NCBI GenBank assembly: GCA_902797585.1 | Contig: CADBTK010000183.1 | Location: forward strand, 1 to 5,707 | Source: Erysipelothrix rhusiopathiae | GTDB taxonomy: Bacteria; Bacillota_I; Bacilli_A; Erysipelotrichales; Erysipelotrichaceae | Reading direction: 5' to 3' | DNA: 5,707 bases | In this document: piece after piece, positions 1-5,691 of the stretch | How positions within the stretch are numbered: position 1 is the stretch's first letter | Layout of the letters: each line of letters begins with the position of its first letter | The notes under the pieces: model-generated | The model's database searches: none | What the model saw: the letters and a program-made list of their open reading frames with translations, nothing else | Told to the model about the DNA's origin: nothing | Made by a program: the position numbers and the translations under genes

Positions 1-235
1 GCAATTGGAAGCTCGTTTAAAACAAAGAGATATTCACTTAGAAGTAAGTGATGCAGTCTATGATCAAATCATTAAAATGGGTGTTGATCCAATCTTTGGC
101 GCTCGACCAATGAAGCGTTATATTCAACGTAATATAGAAACTGAAATTGCGAAAAAGATGATTGAATCTGGTTTAACGCAAGATGGAACGATTAAAGTCG
201 ATTTCAAAGATGGAAAATATACATTTGAGGTATAG
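1..235 (+). CDS. clpB: ATP-dependent chaperone ClpB, C-terminal end (partial)
   Basis: Only the last 77 codons are present; the reading frame is open from base 2 and the 5' part lies outside the window. ClpB is a cytoplasmic AAA+ hexamer that pulls polypeptides out of aggregates together with DnaK/DnaJ/GrpE. The visible part matches the small C-terminal domain of the second AAA+ module. The sequence GVDPIFGARPMKR contains the GAR sensor-2 arginine (fragment residues 33-35), followed by the helix IQRNIETEIAKKMIESG and the closing beta strands GTIKVDFKDGKYTFEV. The IQ-x-x-IE-x-x-(I/L)A pattern after GAR fits ClpB better than ClpC or ClpE, but with the middle domain out of view another Clp ATPase cannot be fully excluded. 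A strong terminator begins right after the stop codon, so this is the last gene of its transcript. Confidence 0.87.
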   Translation, partial: QLEARLKQRDIHLEVSDAVYDQIIKMGVDPIFGARPMKRYIQRNIETEIAKKMIESGLTQDGTIKVDFKDGKYTFEV

Positions 236-262
236 AAGAAGGGAACAATCCCTTCTTTTTTT
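236..262 (+). terminator. Rho-independent terminator after clpB
   Basis: A perfect 9-bp stem pairs AAGAAGGGA (236-244) with TCCCTTCTT (249-257) around a 4-base loop, followed by five further T. It starts at the base after the clpB stop codon and separates clpB from the sirtuin gene. Confidence 0.85.
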
Positions 263-275
263 GTATACTGTAAGT

Positions 276-281
276 AAGGAG
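276..281 (+). promoter_or_regulatory. Ribosome binding site that fixes the sirtuin start
   Basis: AAGGAG lies 9 bases upstream of the ATG at 291. The frame is open further upstream, back into the end of clpB, and has another ATG at 282. That ATG abuts the Shine-Dalgarno sequence, and anything further upstream would overlap the clpB terminator. The start at 291 (MSQLQQW) is therefore preferred. Confidence 0.8.
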
Positions 282-290
282 ATGATACAT

Positions 291-1022
291 ATGTCACAAC
301 TACAACAATGGATTCAAGAGTCAAAAAGAATTGTCTTTTTTGGAGGGGCAGGAGTATCTACAGAAAGTGGGATTCCGGATTTTCGCAGTGATAATGGACT
401 GTATAAAAAACAATATCGTTATCCAGCAGAGCGTATGATTTCTCATTCATTCTTTATTAGTAACCCAGAAGAGTTTTATGAGTTTTATTTTAATCAAATG
501 ATTTTTCCAGATGCCAAACCTAATAAAGCACATCTTGCCTTAGCAAGATTAGAAAAAGCAGGAAAATTAAATGCGGTTGTTACCCAAAATATAGATGGAT
601 TACATCAATTGGCAGGAAGTGAAAAAGTGTATGAATTGCATGGAAGTGTATTAAGAAATACATGTATGCATTGTCATGCCAAATATGATTTAGAACAAAC
701 CATAACATCTAGAGATGACAAGGGAATTCCTCGTTGTCCAAAATGTGGTTCCATCATTAAACCGGATGTTGTCTTGTATGAAGAAGGACTAGATCAAGCG
801 ACTATGATTGGTGCAATTGAAGCAATAGAACAAGCCGATATGATGATTGTAGCTGGAACTAGTTTAGTCGTCTATCCAGCCGCTGGACTATTAGATTATT
901 TCCATGGAAAACGCCTTGTATTAATTAACCGTGATGCGACTTCATTTGATGGACGAGCGGATTTAGTGATTCATGATTCAGTGGGACCAGTATTGGATGA
1001 GGCCACAAGTTTTCTCGAATAG
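291..1022 (+). CDS. cobB: NAD-dependent protein deacylase, sirtuin (Sir2/CobB family)
   Basis: A complete 243-aa protein, the usual length of a compact bacterial sirtuin. Sirtuins remove acetyl or other acyl groups from lysines, consuming NAD+ and releasing nicotinamide and O-acyl-ADP-ribose. The motifs run in the expected order: the NAD-binding loop GAGVSTESGIPDFR (19-32), TQNIDGLH (98-105), the catalytic histidine in YELHGS (His117), a four-cysteine zinc site in two CxxC pairs (Cys125/128 and Cys149/152), the acyl-lysine loop KPDVVLYEE (157-165), and the Rossmann motif GTSLVVYPAA (189-198) with IN at 212-213. No key residue is missing, so it should be active. The acyl-chain preference cannot be read from the sequence; the Tyr-xx-Arg pair that marks class III desuccinylases is not evident at the usual site. 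No promoter was found in the short gap after the clpB terminator, so expression may depend on read-through. No terminator follows, so transcripts may continue into the antiporter. Confidence 0.94.
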   Translation: MSQLQQWIQESKRIVFFGGAGVSTESGIPDFRSDNGLYKKQYRYPAERMISHSFFISNPEEFYEFYFNQMIFPDAKPNKAHLALARLEKAGKLNAVVTQNIDGLHQLAGSEKVYELHGSVLRNTCMHCHAKYDLEQTITSRDDKGIPRCPKCGSIIKPDVVLYEEGLDQATMIGAIEAIEQADMMIVAGTSLVVYPAAGLLDYFHGKRLVLINRDATSFDGRADLVIHDSVGPVLDEATSFLE

Positions 1023-1025
1023 TAA

Positions 1026-1075
1026 ACTCTAGTTAACCAAAAGGGTGTTGACAATTCAATAAATAGGTCTAGAGT
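1026..1075. repeat. 7-bp inverted repeat flanking the antiporter -35 box
   Basis: ACTCTAG (1026-1032) and CTAGAGT (1069-1075) are exact reverse complements 36 bases apart. The right arm overlaps the proposed -10 hexamer (TAGAGT) and the left arm lies upstream of the -35 box. A regulator could bind both arms, but a 7-bp match in AT-rich DNA can arise by chance. Confidence 0.35.
1048..1075 (+). promoter_or_regulatory. Predicted sigma-A promoter of the antiporter gene
   Basis: A perfect -35 box TTGACA (1048-1053) is followed, after 16 bases, by TAGAGT (1070-1075), which matches the -10 consensus at four of six positions. Transcription would start near 1082, just ahead of the ribosome binding site AAGGAG (1090-1095), which sits 8 bases before the ATG. 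The -35 is strong and the -10 weak, a combination often seen at regulated promoters. Confidence 0.5.
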
Positions 1076-1103
1076 GGAAGTTGTCCTTTAAGGAGAACAG
1101 ATT

Positions 1104-2288
1104 ATGGAAAGTTTTGAATTTTTAAGAGATCTTGCGATTATTTTATTCTTCGCAAAAGTCATTAGTGTATTTATTCGGCACTTTGGAGGGCCAGAAGTAG
1201 TCGGTGAAATATTAGCTGGATTGGTCATTGGACCAGCTCTATTGGGACTTGTTCATCAATCCGAATTTATTTCAATGATTGCGGAAATCGGGGTCGTAAT
1301 GTTGATGTTTGAAGCAGGACTGGCAACCGATATGCGAAAATTAAAGAAGACAGGAGTCAAGGCTACAGCGATTGCTTGTTTTGGAGTTTTTGTTCCCATT
1401 CTATTTGGAACCATACTTTATATGTCTTTCTTTGGATTTGGTCCTGTTGGTTCGCCTAGTTTTTTGGAAGGTTTATTCATTGGAACCATCATGTCCGCAA
1501 CTTCGGTAAGTATTACGGTGGCAAGTTTAAAAGAATTAGGGAAATTGAATGGAACCATTGGAACCACTATTACCAGTGCTGCTATTATCGATGATGTTAT
1601 TGGAATTATTGTTTTAACCTTTGTCATTGGATTGCGTACAAGTGATACCAATACGTTGATGATTATATTTAAAACACTATTATTCTTTATCTTTGCATTA
1701 ACGAGTGGATTTGTGATTTTCCGTGTCTTTAAATGGTTGGATAAACAATATACACATACACGAAGAATTCCTATTGTTGCCTTATGTTATTGTTTGATGA
1801 TGGCGTATGTCAGTGAAAAATATTTTGGGATTGCTGATATCACGGGAGCTTATATTGCCGGAATTGTCTTATGTAACTTAATGGATGCTAGTTATATTGA
1901 ACGTCGTGTAGATATTAGTGCTTATATGATTTTTGCTCCTGTATTCTTTGCAGGAATTGGTTTAAAAACAACCTTTGATACAATGACATTATCCATGCTT
2001 GGATTTAGTATTTGTTTCGTGATTGTATCTTTATTATCAAAAATCATTGGATGTGGATTAATATCACGAGTTTGTAAATTCAATATGCATGAGTCATTGA
2101 TTATAGGGGTAGGAATGATGACCCGTGGAGAAGTAGCATTGATTACTGCACAAAAGGGATTGGATTCTGGATTGATTACACCAGATTTCTTTACACCAGT
2201 CATTCTATTAATTATAGTAAGCTCCATTAGTGTGCCAATTATAATGAAGAAAATGTTTTCTCAAACAGAGAAATTATCAGTCGATTAA
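1104..2288 (+). CDS. Cation:proton antiporter, CPA2 family (NapA/GerN/Kef-like)
   Basis: A 394-aa, very hydrophobic protein with about a dozen predicted membrane spans. It matches the bare Na+(K+)/H+ exchanger domain without the RCK/TrkA nucleotide-binding domain that KefB/KefC carry at the C terminus. Family signatures are GPEVVGEILAGLVIGPALLG (29-48), the early-helix motif MLMFEAGL (66-73), SATSVSITVASLKELG (131-146) as the unwound crossing-helix region, and the ion-binding aspartate pair in AAIIDDVIG (Asp163-Asp164). These are followed by ITGAYIAGIVL (246-256), FFAGIGLKT (281-289) and the MMTRGEVALI motif (338-347). The double Asp is typical of electrogenic exchangers such as NapA; Lys288 may be the lysine that partners it, which is an inference. 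The protein probably expels Na+ or K+ in exchange for protons for pH and salt homeostasis. The specific ion cannot be told from sequence, so no gene symbol is given. The start is supported by AAGGAG 8 bases upstream. Confidence 0.9.
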   Translation: MESFEFLRDLAIILFFAKVISVFIRHFGGPEVVGEILAGLVIGPALLGLVHQSEFISMIAEIGVVMLMFEAGLATDMRKLKKTGVKATAIACFGVFVPILFGTILYMSFFGFGPVGSPSFLEGLFIGTIMSATSVSITVASLKELGKLNGTIGTTITSAAIIDDVIGIIVLTFVIGLRTSDTNTLMIIFKTLLFFIFALTSGFVIFRVFKWLDKQYTHTRRIPIVALCYCLMMAYVSEKYFGIADITGAYIAGIVLCNLMDASYIERRVDISAYMIFAPVFFAGIGLKTTFDTMTLSMLGFSICFVIVSLLSKIIGCGLISRVCKFNMHESLIIGVGMMTRGEVALITAQKGLDSGLITPDFFTPVILLIIVSSISVPIIMKKMFSQTEKLSVD

Positions 2289-2319
2289 ACGGGTAGAATT
2301 TTTACCCGTTTCTTTTTTT
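2287..2319 (+). terminator. Rho-independent terminator after the antiporter
   Basis: A perfect 9-bp stem pairs AAACGGGTA (2287-2295) with TACCCGTTT (2303-2311) around a 7-base loop, followed by C and seven T. The 5' arm begins inside the TAA stop codon (2286-2288), so the gene and its terminator overlap. Confidence 0.88.
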
Positions 2320-2326
2320 ATATTCT

Positions 2327-2354
2327 TTGCCTATACAAAATTATGTGTTATTAT
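2327..2354 (+). promoter_or_regulatory. Predicted extended -10 promoter of ptsI
   Basis: TATTAT (2349-2354) matches the -10 consensus at five of six bases and is preceded by TGT (2346-2348), the extended -10 signature. A 4/6 -35 box, TTGCCT (2327-2332), lies 16 bases upstream. The predicted start of transcription is near 2361. This gives ptsI its own promoter between the antiporter terminator and the gene. Confidence 0.6.
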
Positions 2355-2361
2355 TTTTATG

Positions 2362-2377
2362 TTGAAAGCGTTTAACT
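2362..2377 (+). promoter_or_regulatory. cre-like site (CcpA operator) at the ptsI transcription start
   Basis: TTGAAAGCGTTTAACT contains the central CG and the left half typical of catabolite-responsive elements. The 14-base core TGAAAGCGTTTAAC (2363-2376) matches the common form TGAAANCGNTTNCA at all but the last two positions. It lies a few bases downstream of the predicted transcription start, a position where bound CcpA/HPr-Ser-P would block RNA polymerase. The imperfect right half leaves some doubt. Confidence 0.55.
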
Positions 2378-2391
2378 TACACAATACGTTT

Positions 2392-2397
2392 AGGAGG
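2392..2397 (+). promoter_or_regulatory. Strong ribosome binding site of ptsI
   Basis: A full AGGAGG lies 7 bases before the ATG at 2405. It is the best Shine-Dalgarno sequence in the window and fits the high expression expected for a general PTS protein. Confidence 0.8.
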
Positions 2398-2404
2398 AAA
2401 AATC

Positions 2405-4108
2405 ATGTTAAAAGGTATTGCTGCTAGTGCAGGTGTTTCTGTAGCAAAAGTCTACAAATTAGAAGCGCCAAAAGTTGTAATTGAAAAGAAAGAAGGAGCT
2501 GTTGCCGCTGATGAAATCAAAAAATTTGATGATGCATTAGCGAAAACATTAACCGATATTGAAGGTGTTAAAGAACGTGCTGCCAAACGTTTAAGCCCAG
2601 AAGAGTTAGCTGTATTTGATGCTCACTTAATGATGGCTAATGACCCTGAATTAGCTGGTCAAATTCGCGCCATGATCGAAAACGATGGTGTGAATGCAGA
2701 ATATGCAACCGATGAAGTTGCTAACCAAATGGTTACTATGTTTGAAAGTATGGATAATGACTACTTCCGTGAAAGAGCAGCGGATGTTAAAGACGTTACT
2801 TTCCGTTTGAAATGTAACTTATTAGGATTACAAATTCCTGATTTGACAAGCATTGCAGAAGATTCAATTATTGTTGCTCATGACTTAACTCCAAGTGATA
2901 CAGCACAATTGAACGAATTCGTAAAAGGATTCGCTACTGAAATTGGTGGAAAAACTAGCCACTCTGCAATCATGGCTAACTCATTAGAAATTCCAGCGGT
3001 TGTTGGATGTCCTGGTGTATTGGAAGCTTGTAAAAGTGGAGATATGTTAGCATTAGATGCTTTGGATGGAGAAATCGTTATTAACCCAGATGAAGCAACA
3101 GTTGCAGCATTTGAAGCAAAAGCAAAAGCTTACCAAGAAGAAAAAGAAGCATTAAAAGTTTTAATTGATAAAGAAACAGTGACTCCAGATGGTCACAAAG
3201 TAGATATCGCTGGAAACATCGGTGGATTCAAAGATGTTCAAGGTGTATTAGACAACGGTGGAGAAGGTGTCGGATTATTCCGTACAGAATTCTTATACAT
3301 GGATTCTGATCACTTCCCAACAGAAGAAGAACAATTTGCTGCTTACAAACAAGTATTAGAAGGTATGCAAGGAAAACGTGTTGTTGTTCGTACATTAGAC
3401 ATCGGTGGAGACAAACACTTGTCTTACTACGAATTCCCACAAGAAATGAACCCATTCTTAGGATACCGTGCCGTTCGTTTATGTTTGAAAGAACAAGATA
3501 TCTTCCGTACACAATTGCGTGCATTATGTCGTGCGTCTGTTTATGGTAAATTAGCTATCATGTTCCCGATGATTGCTACAGTTCAAGAATTCAAAGATGC
3601 CAAAGCAATCTTCACTGAAGAAAAAGAAAAATTAATTGCTGAAGGTGTACAAGTAGCGGATGACATTGAAGTAGGTATGATGGTTGAAATTCCAGCAGCG
3701 GCAGTATTAGCGGACCAATTCTCTAAATATGCTGACTTCTTCAGTATTGGTACAAATGACTTGATCCAATACTCTATGGCAGCTGACCGTATGAGTGAAC
3801 ACGTATCTTACTTATACCAACCAATGAACCCTTCTATCTTACGTTTAATTAAAATGACAATTGAAGGTGCTCACAAAAATGGAAGTTGGGTAGGTATGTG
3901 TGGTGCCATGGCAGGGGACCCAATCTCTGCTCCAGTATTATTAGGACTTGGATTGGATGAATTCTCTATGAGTGCAACACAAATCTTAAAAGCACGTAAG
4001 ATCATTACTGAAATGACATACGAAGATGCTAAAAAATTAGCAGCGGAATGTGTTGAAAAAGAAACAATTGATGAAGTAACTGAAACAGTCAAAAAAGTTT
4101 TAGGATAA
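2405..4108 (+). CDS. ptsI: PTS enzyme I (phosphoenolpyruvate-protein phosphotransferase)
   Basis: A complete 567-aa protein, close to the usual length of about 570. Cytoplasmic enzyme I takes phosphate from PEP onto a histidine and passes it to HPr, feeding all PTS sugar transporters. The N-terminal part (about 1-145) holds the phosphohistidine-domain start MLKGIAASAGVSVAK and the helical HPr-binding subdomain. The swivelling domain carries the active-site His186 in GGKTSHSAIMA. The C-terminal PEP-binding barrel shows GLFRTEFL (Arg293), VVRTLDIGGDK (Arg329), GYRAVR (Arg355), MVEIPAA (Glu428), the signature FFSIGTNDLIQYSMAADR (Asn451, Asp452) and catalytic Cys499 in GMCG. All match the E. coli residues at a constant offset of three. 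One deviation is GMCGAMAGD, where Ala501 replaces the glutamate usual in GMCGE(M/L)AGD. HPr (ptsH) usually precedes ptsI in one operon in Firmicutes; here it does not, and ptsI has its own promoter and cre-like site. Confidence 0.97.
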   Translation: MLKGIAASAGVSVAKVYKLEAPKVVIEKKEGAVAADEIKKFDDALAKTLTDIEGVKERAAKRLSPEELAVFDAHLMMANDPELAGQIRAMIENDGVNAEYATDEVANQMVTMFESMDNDYFRERAADVKDVTFRLKCNLLGLQIPDLTSIAEDSIIVAHDLTPSDTAQLNEFVKGFATEIGGKTSHSAIMANSLEIPAVVGCPGVLEACKSGDMLALDALDGEIVINPDEATVAAFEAKAKAYQEEKEALKVLIDKETVTPDGHKVDIAGNIGGFKDVQGVLDNGGEGVGLFRTEFLYMDSDHFPTEEEQFAAYKQVLEGMQGKRVVVRTLDIGGDKHLSYYEFPQEMNPFLGYRAVRLCLKEQDIFRTQLRALCRASVYGKLAIMFPMIATVQEFKDAKAIFTEEKEKLIAEGVQVADDIEVGMMVEIPAAAVLADQFSKYADFFSIGTNDLIQYSMAADRMSEHVSYLYQPMNPSILRLIKMTIEGAHKNGSWVGMCGAMAGDPISAPVLLGLGLDEFSMSATQILKARKIITEMTYEDAKKLAAECVEKETIDEVTETVKKVLG

Positions 4109-4117
4109 TTACATATT

Positions 4118-4146
4118 AAAACAAGGGGCTGTTGCCCCTTGTTTTT
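4118..4146 (+). terminator. Rho-independent terminator after ptsI
   Basis: A perfect 12-bp stem pairs AAAACAAGGGGC (4118-4129) with GCCCCTTGTTTT (4134-4145) around the loop TGTT. The T run (4142-4146) is short and mostly shared with the stem's 3' arm. The GC-rich core GGGGC/GCCCC followed by T makes it a credible terminator, perhaps with some leakage into the next gene. Confidence 0.8.
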
Positions 4147-4164
4147 GTGTAAAGGAGAAAGATA

Positions 4165-5607
4165 ATGAAGCGATTATTTAAAGTTTTAATTGTTTTATTT
4201 CTATGGTTATTTTTAGGTAGTTCTACTACTTTTGCACAAGAGACATCTGATCAAGATGAACCATCACAACAAGAAACAACTTCCGATCCATCAGAAGATG
4301 ATATTAATTTACAAGTGCAACAGCAACAACAATCGCAAAAGTCAGTGGCTGAAACGTATGTGGAGTTAACCGAGTTTGAACCAGGGGATAAAGCATCTGC
4401 TCAACCTTTGGATAAAGAGGAAATATCTATTCCATTTACTATTAACAAAGTAGATCAAGATGGAAACCCTGTAAAAGGTGCTGAATTTGAAATCTATTAC
4501 GAAGAACAACTCTTGCAAGCTAGTCGCTACTATCATTTGCAGTATTTATCTGAAAAAGGAGCTCCATATTCTGTGGTTTATAGAGGACCGGCTCCAGAAT
4601 TCTGGGTGATTGATTTGTCTGGATATGGTGGTTGGGCTACTCAATACTATGGAAGTGATAGTAATGATAATATGAATCATCGGTATCTAGTTTTAACGGA
4701 ACAACTTTATTATAAAGATGGAACTCCTAAAACAGGGGATCCAAACGAATCGTTATTAGTGGATGATTTTGATTTCAATTTAAGTGAATGGAAAGTATAT
4801 AACATAGATATTTTAGATGAGACTCGTAAAAAAAATAAAGAATATCGAGATTTGGCTGAACACTATTATAATATTGGGGAAACTGAATTATCGAAACAAG
4901 CAATGGCGCAATATATACAACTAGAAAAAGACATTTATGCATTTGAAAGTGTTTTGATGGGAGATAACCGTACGGTGGTAATTGATGGTACCAATCCTTT
5001 AACGTATGCAACGGATGAAGAGTTGGTTGAGTATAAACAACGTCTTCTTTCTAATTATGTTGGGAATGCAAAATATCTAGGTTTAGAGCGTTTTGGCTTT
5101 ATGGCTAACAATATGTACTTTTCTCTTCCAAAAAAAATAGGGACATTTGTAACGGATGAAAATGGACAAGCTACAGCATTAATTAATAATTATTACTTAA
5201 CAACTAAACTATTCCAGGAAGGGGTTCGCTACACTATTGATGATAATGGTTATTCAGGCGATAACTCTATCGCTTATATTTATAAACCATTAGAATTAAC
5301 AAATCTAAAAATCGTGGAAGTAAAAGTTCCGGATGGATATAAAGCAGATACACTTGAATATGCTGTTGATTTAAATGACGGTACTATTACTATCATTAAC
5401 TACAAAGAGCCAACCATTGTTCCAACCAAAGAAGAAAAAAAGGAACAAGAAAAAGAACAAGAAACAATAACTAAAGAAGAAACTAAACGAAATGTAGAAG
5501 TACAAAAGAGTTCTACAATCCAAACATCATTCGGTTTTGGTGTAATGGGATATATGGGTTTAGCTTTGAGTTCATTGGCAGCTCTATTTGTTTCTAAAAA
5601 ACAATAA
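4165..5607 (+). CDS. Secreted surface protein with a split SpaA/Cna-B-like domain and atypical C-terminal anchor
   Basis: A 480-aa protein of no recognised named family. Residues 1-24 form a signal peptide (basic MKRLFK, hydrophobic core, likely cleavage after TTFA). Residues 25-60 are a Gln/Ser/Asp/Glu-rich linker with five consecutive Gln (52-56). A SpaA/prealbumin-type beta domain begins at IPFTINKVDQDGNPVKGAEF (89-108) and resumes at GTFVTDENGQATALI (326-340), then LKIVEVKVPDGYK (381-393) and GTITIINYKEP (406-416). Between lies an unrecognised insert of about 210 residues, rich in Tyr, with a helical stretch near 218-262. Lys95, Glu385 and Asn412 are placed to form the intramolecular isopeptide bond of this fold. 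A Lys/Glu-rich stalk (417-448) leads to TIQTS (451-455), a hydrophobic span (456-476) and the tail SKKQ, like a wall-sorting signal without LPXTG. There is no cysteine. It is probably a cell-surface adhesin or pilin-like component. The start has AAAGGAG 7 bases upstream. No sortase gene is in view. Confidence 0.82.
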   Translation: MKRLFKVLIVLFLWLFLGSSTTFAQETSDQDEPSQQETTSDPSEDDINLQVQQQQQSQKSVAETYVELTEFEPGDKASAQPLDKEEISIPFTINKVDQDGNPVKGAEFEIYYEEQLLQASRYYHLQYLSEKGAPYSVVYRGPAPEFWVIDLSGYGGWATQYYGSDSNDNMNHRYLVLTEQLYYKDGTPKTGDPNESLLVDDFDFNLSEWKVYNIDILDETRKKNKEYRDLAEHYYNIGETELSKQAMAQYIQLEKDIYAFESVLMGDNRTVVIDGTNPLTYATDEELVEYKQRLLSNYVGNAKYLGLERFGFMANNMYFSLPKKIGTFVTDENGQATALINNYYLTTKLFQEGVRYTIDDNGYSGDNSIAYIYKPLELTNLKIVEVKVPDGYKADTLEYAVDLNDGTITIINYKEPTIVPTKEEKKEQEKEQETITKEETKRNVEVQKSSTIQTSFGFGVMGYMGLALSSLAALFVSKKQ

Positions 5608-5608
5608 A

Positions 5609-5650
5609 ACTAAAAAGATGTTTCTTTAAAAAAAGGGACGTCTTTTTAGT
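5609..5650. terminator. Long hairpin terminator, probably bidirectional
   Basis: A 19-bp stem (5609-5627 with 5632-5650, three G-T wobbles, AAAA loop) begins one base after the surface-protein stop codon region. Its outermost ten pairs, ACTAAAAAGA with TCTTTTTAGT, are perfect. On the + strand the inner hairpin is followed by TTTTT (5643-5647). On the - strand the mirrored A run likewise gives a T tract, so it could also stop transcription coming from the right. Confidence 0.78.
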
Positions 5651-5660
5651 TGGAACACTC

Positions 5661-5691
5661 AAAGTTTAGAAATAGTTAAAAGTTTCGAAAT
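5661..5691. repeat. Two near-identical 13-bp direct repeats in the 3' flank
   Basis: AAAGTTTAGAAAT (5661-5673) and AAAGTTTCGAAAT (5679-5691) differ at one base and are spaced 18 bases start to start. The second contains the palindrome TTTCGAAA (5683-5690). The window ends in CTATAA, which could be an incomplete -10 box, so these may be operator sites for a gene beyond the edge. The AT-rich composition makes chance similarity possible. Confidence 0.35.

Noticed and set aside
264..269. TATACT as a -10 box for the sirtuin
   Set aside because: Transcription would start about inside the ribosome binding site, and no -35 box exists at the right distance, where the terminator stem lies.
183..290. 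Longer N terminus for the sirtuin (open frame upstream, or ATG at 282)
   Set aside because: The extension overlaps the end of clpB and its terminator, has no sirtuin similarity, and the only good Shine-Dalgarno site (276-281) is correctly spaced for the ATG at 291.
1922..2227. Open frames on the - strand inside the antiporter, ptsI and surface-protein genes
   Set aside because: They lie wholly within well-supported + strand genes, lack convincing ribosome binding sites and show no recognisable protein motifs.
4315..4335. CAA/CAG run as a phase-variable repeat
   Set aside because: It is only five glutamine codons of mixed CAA and CAG; changes in triplet number would keep the frame, so it gives no on/off switch.
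4723..4737. Internal TPKTG in the surface protein as a sortase motif
   Set aside because: It lies mid-protein (residues 187-191) with no hydrophobic span or basic tail after it, so it cannot act as a C-terminal sorting signal.
4498..5139. Thioester (Cys-Gln) adhesin domain in the surface-protein insert
   Set aside because: The whole protein contains no cysteine, so the defining thioester bond cannot form.
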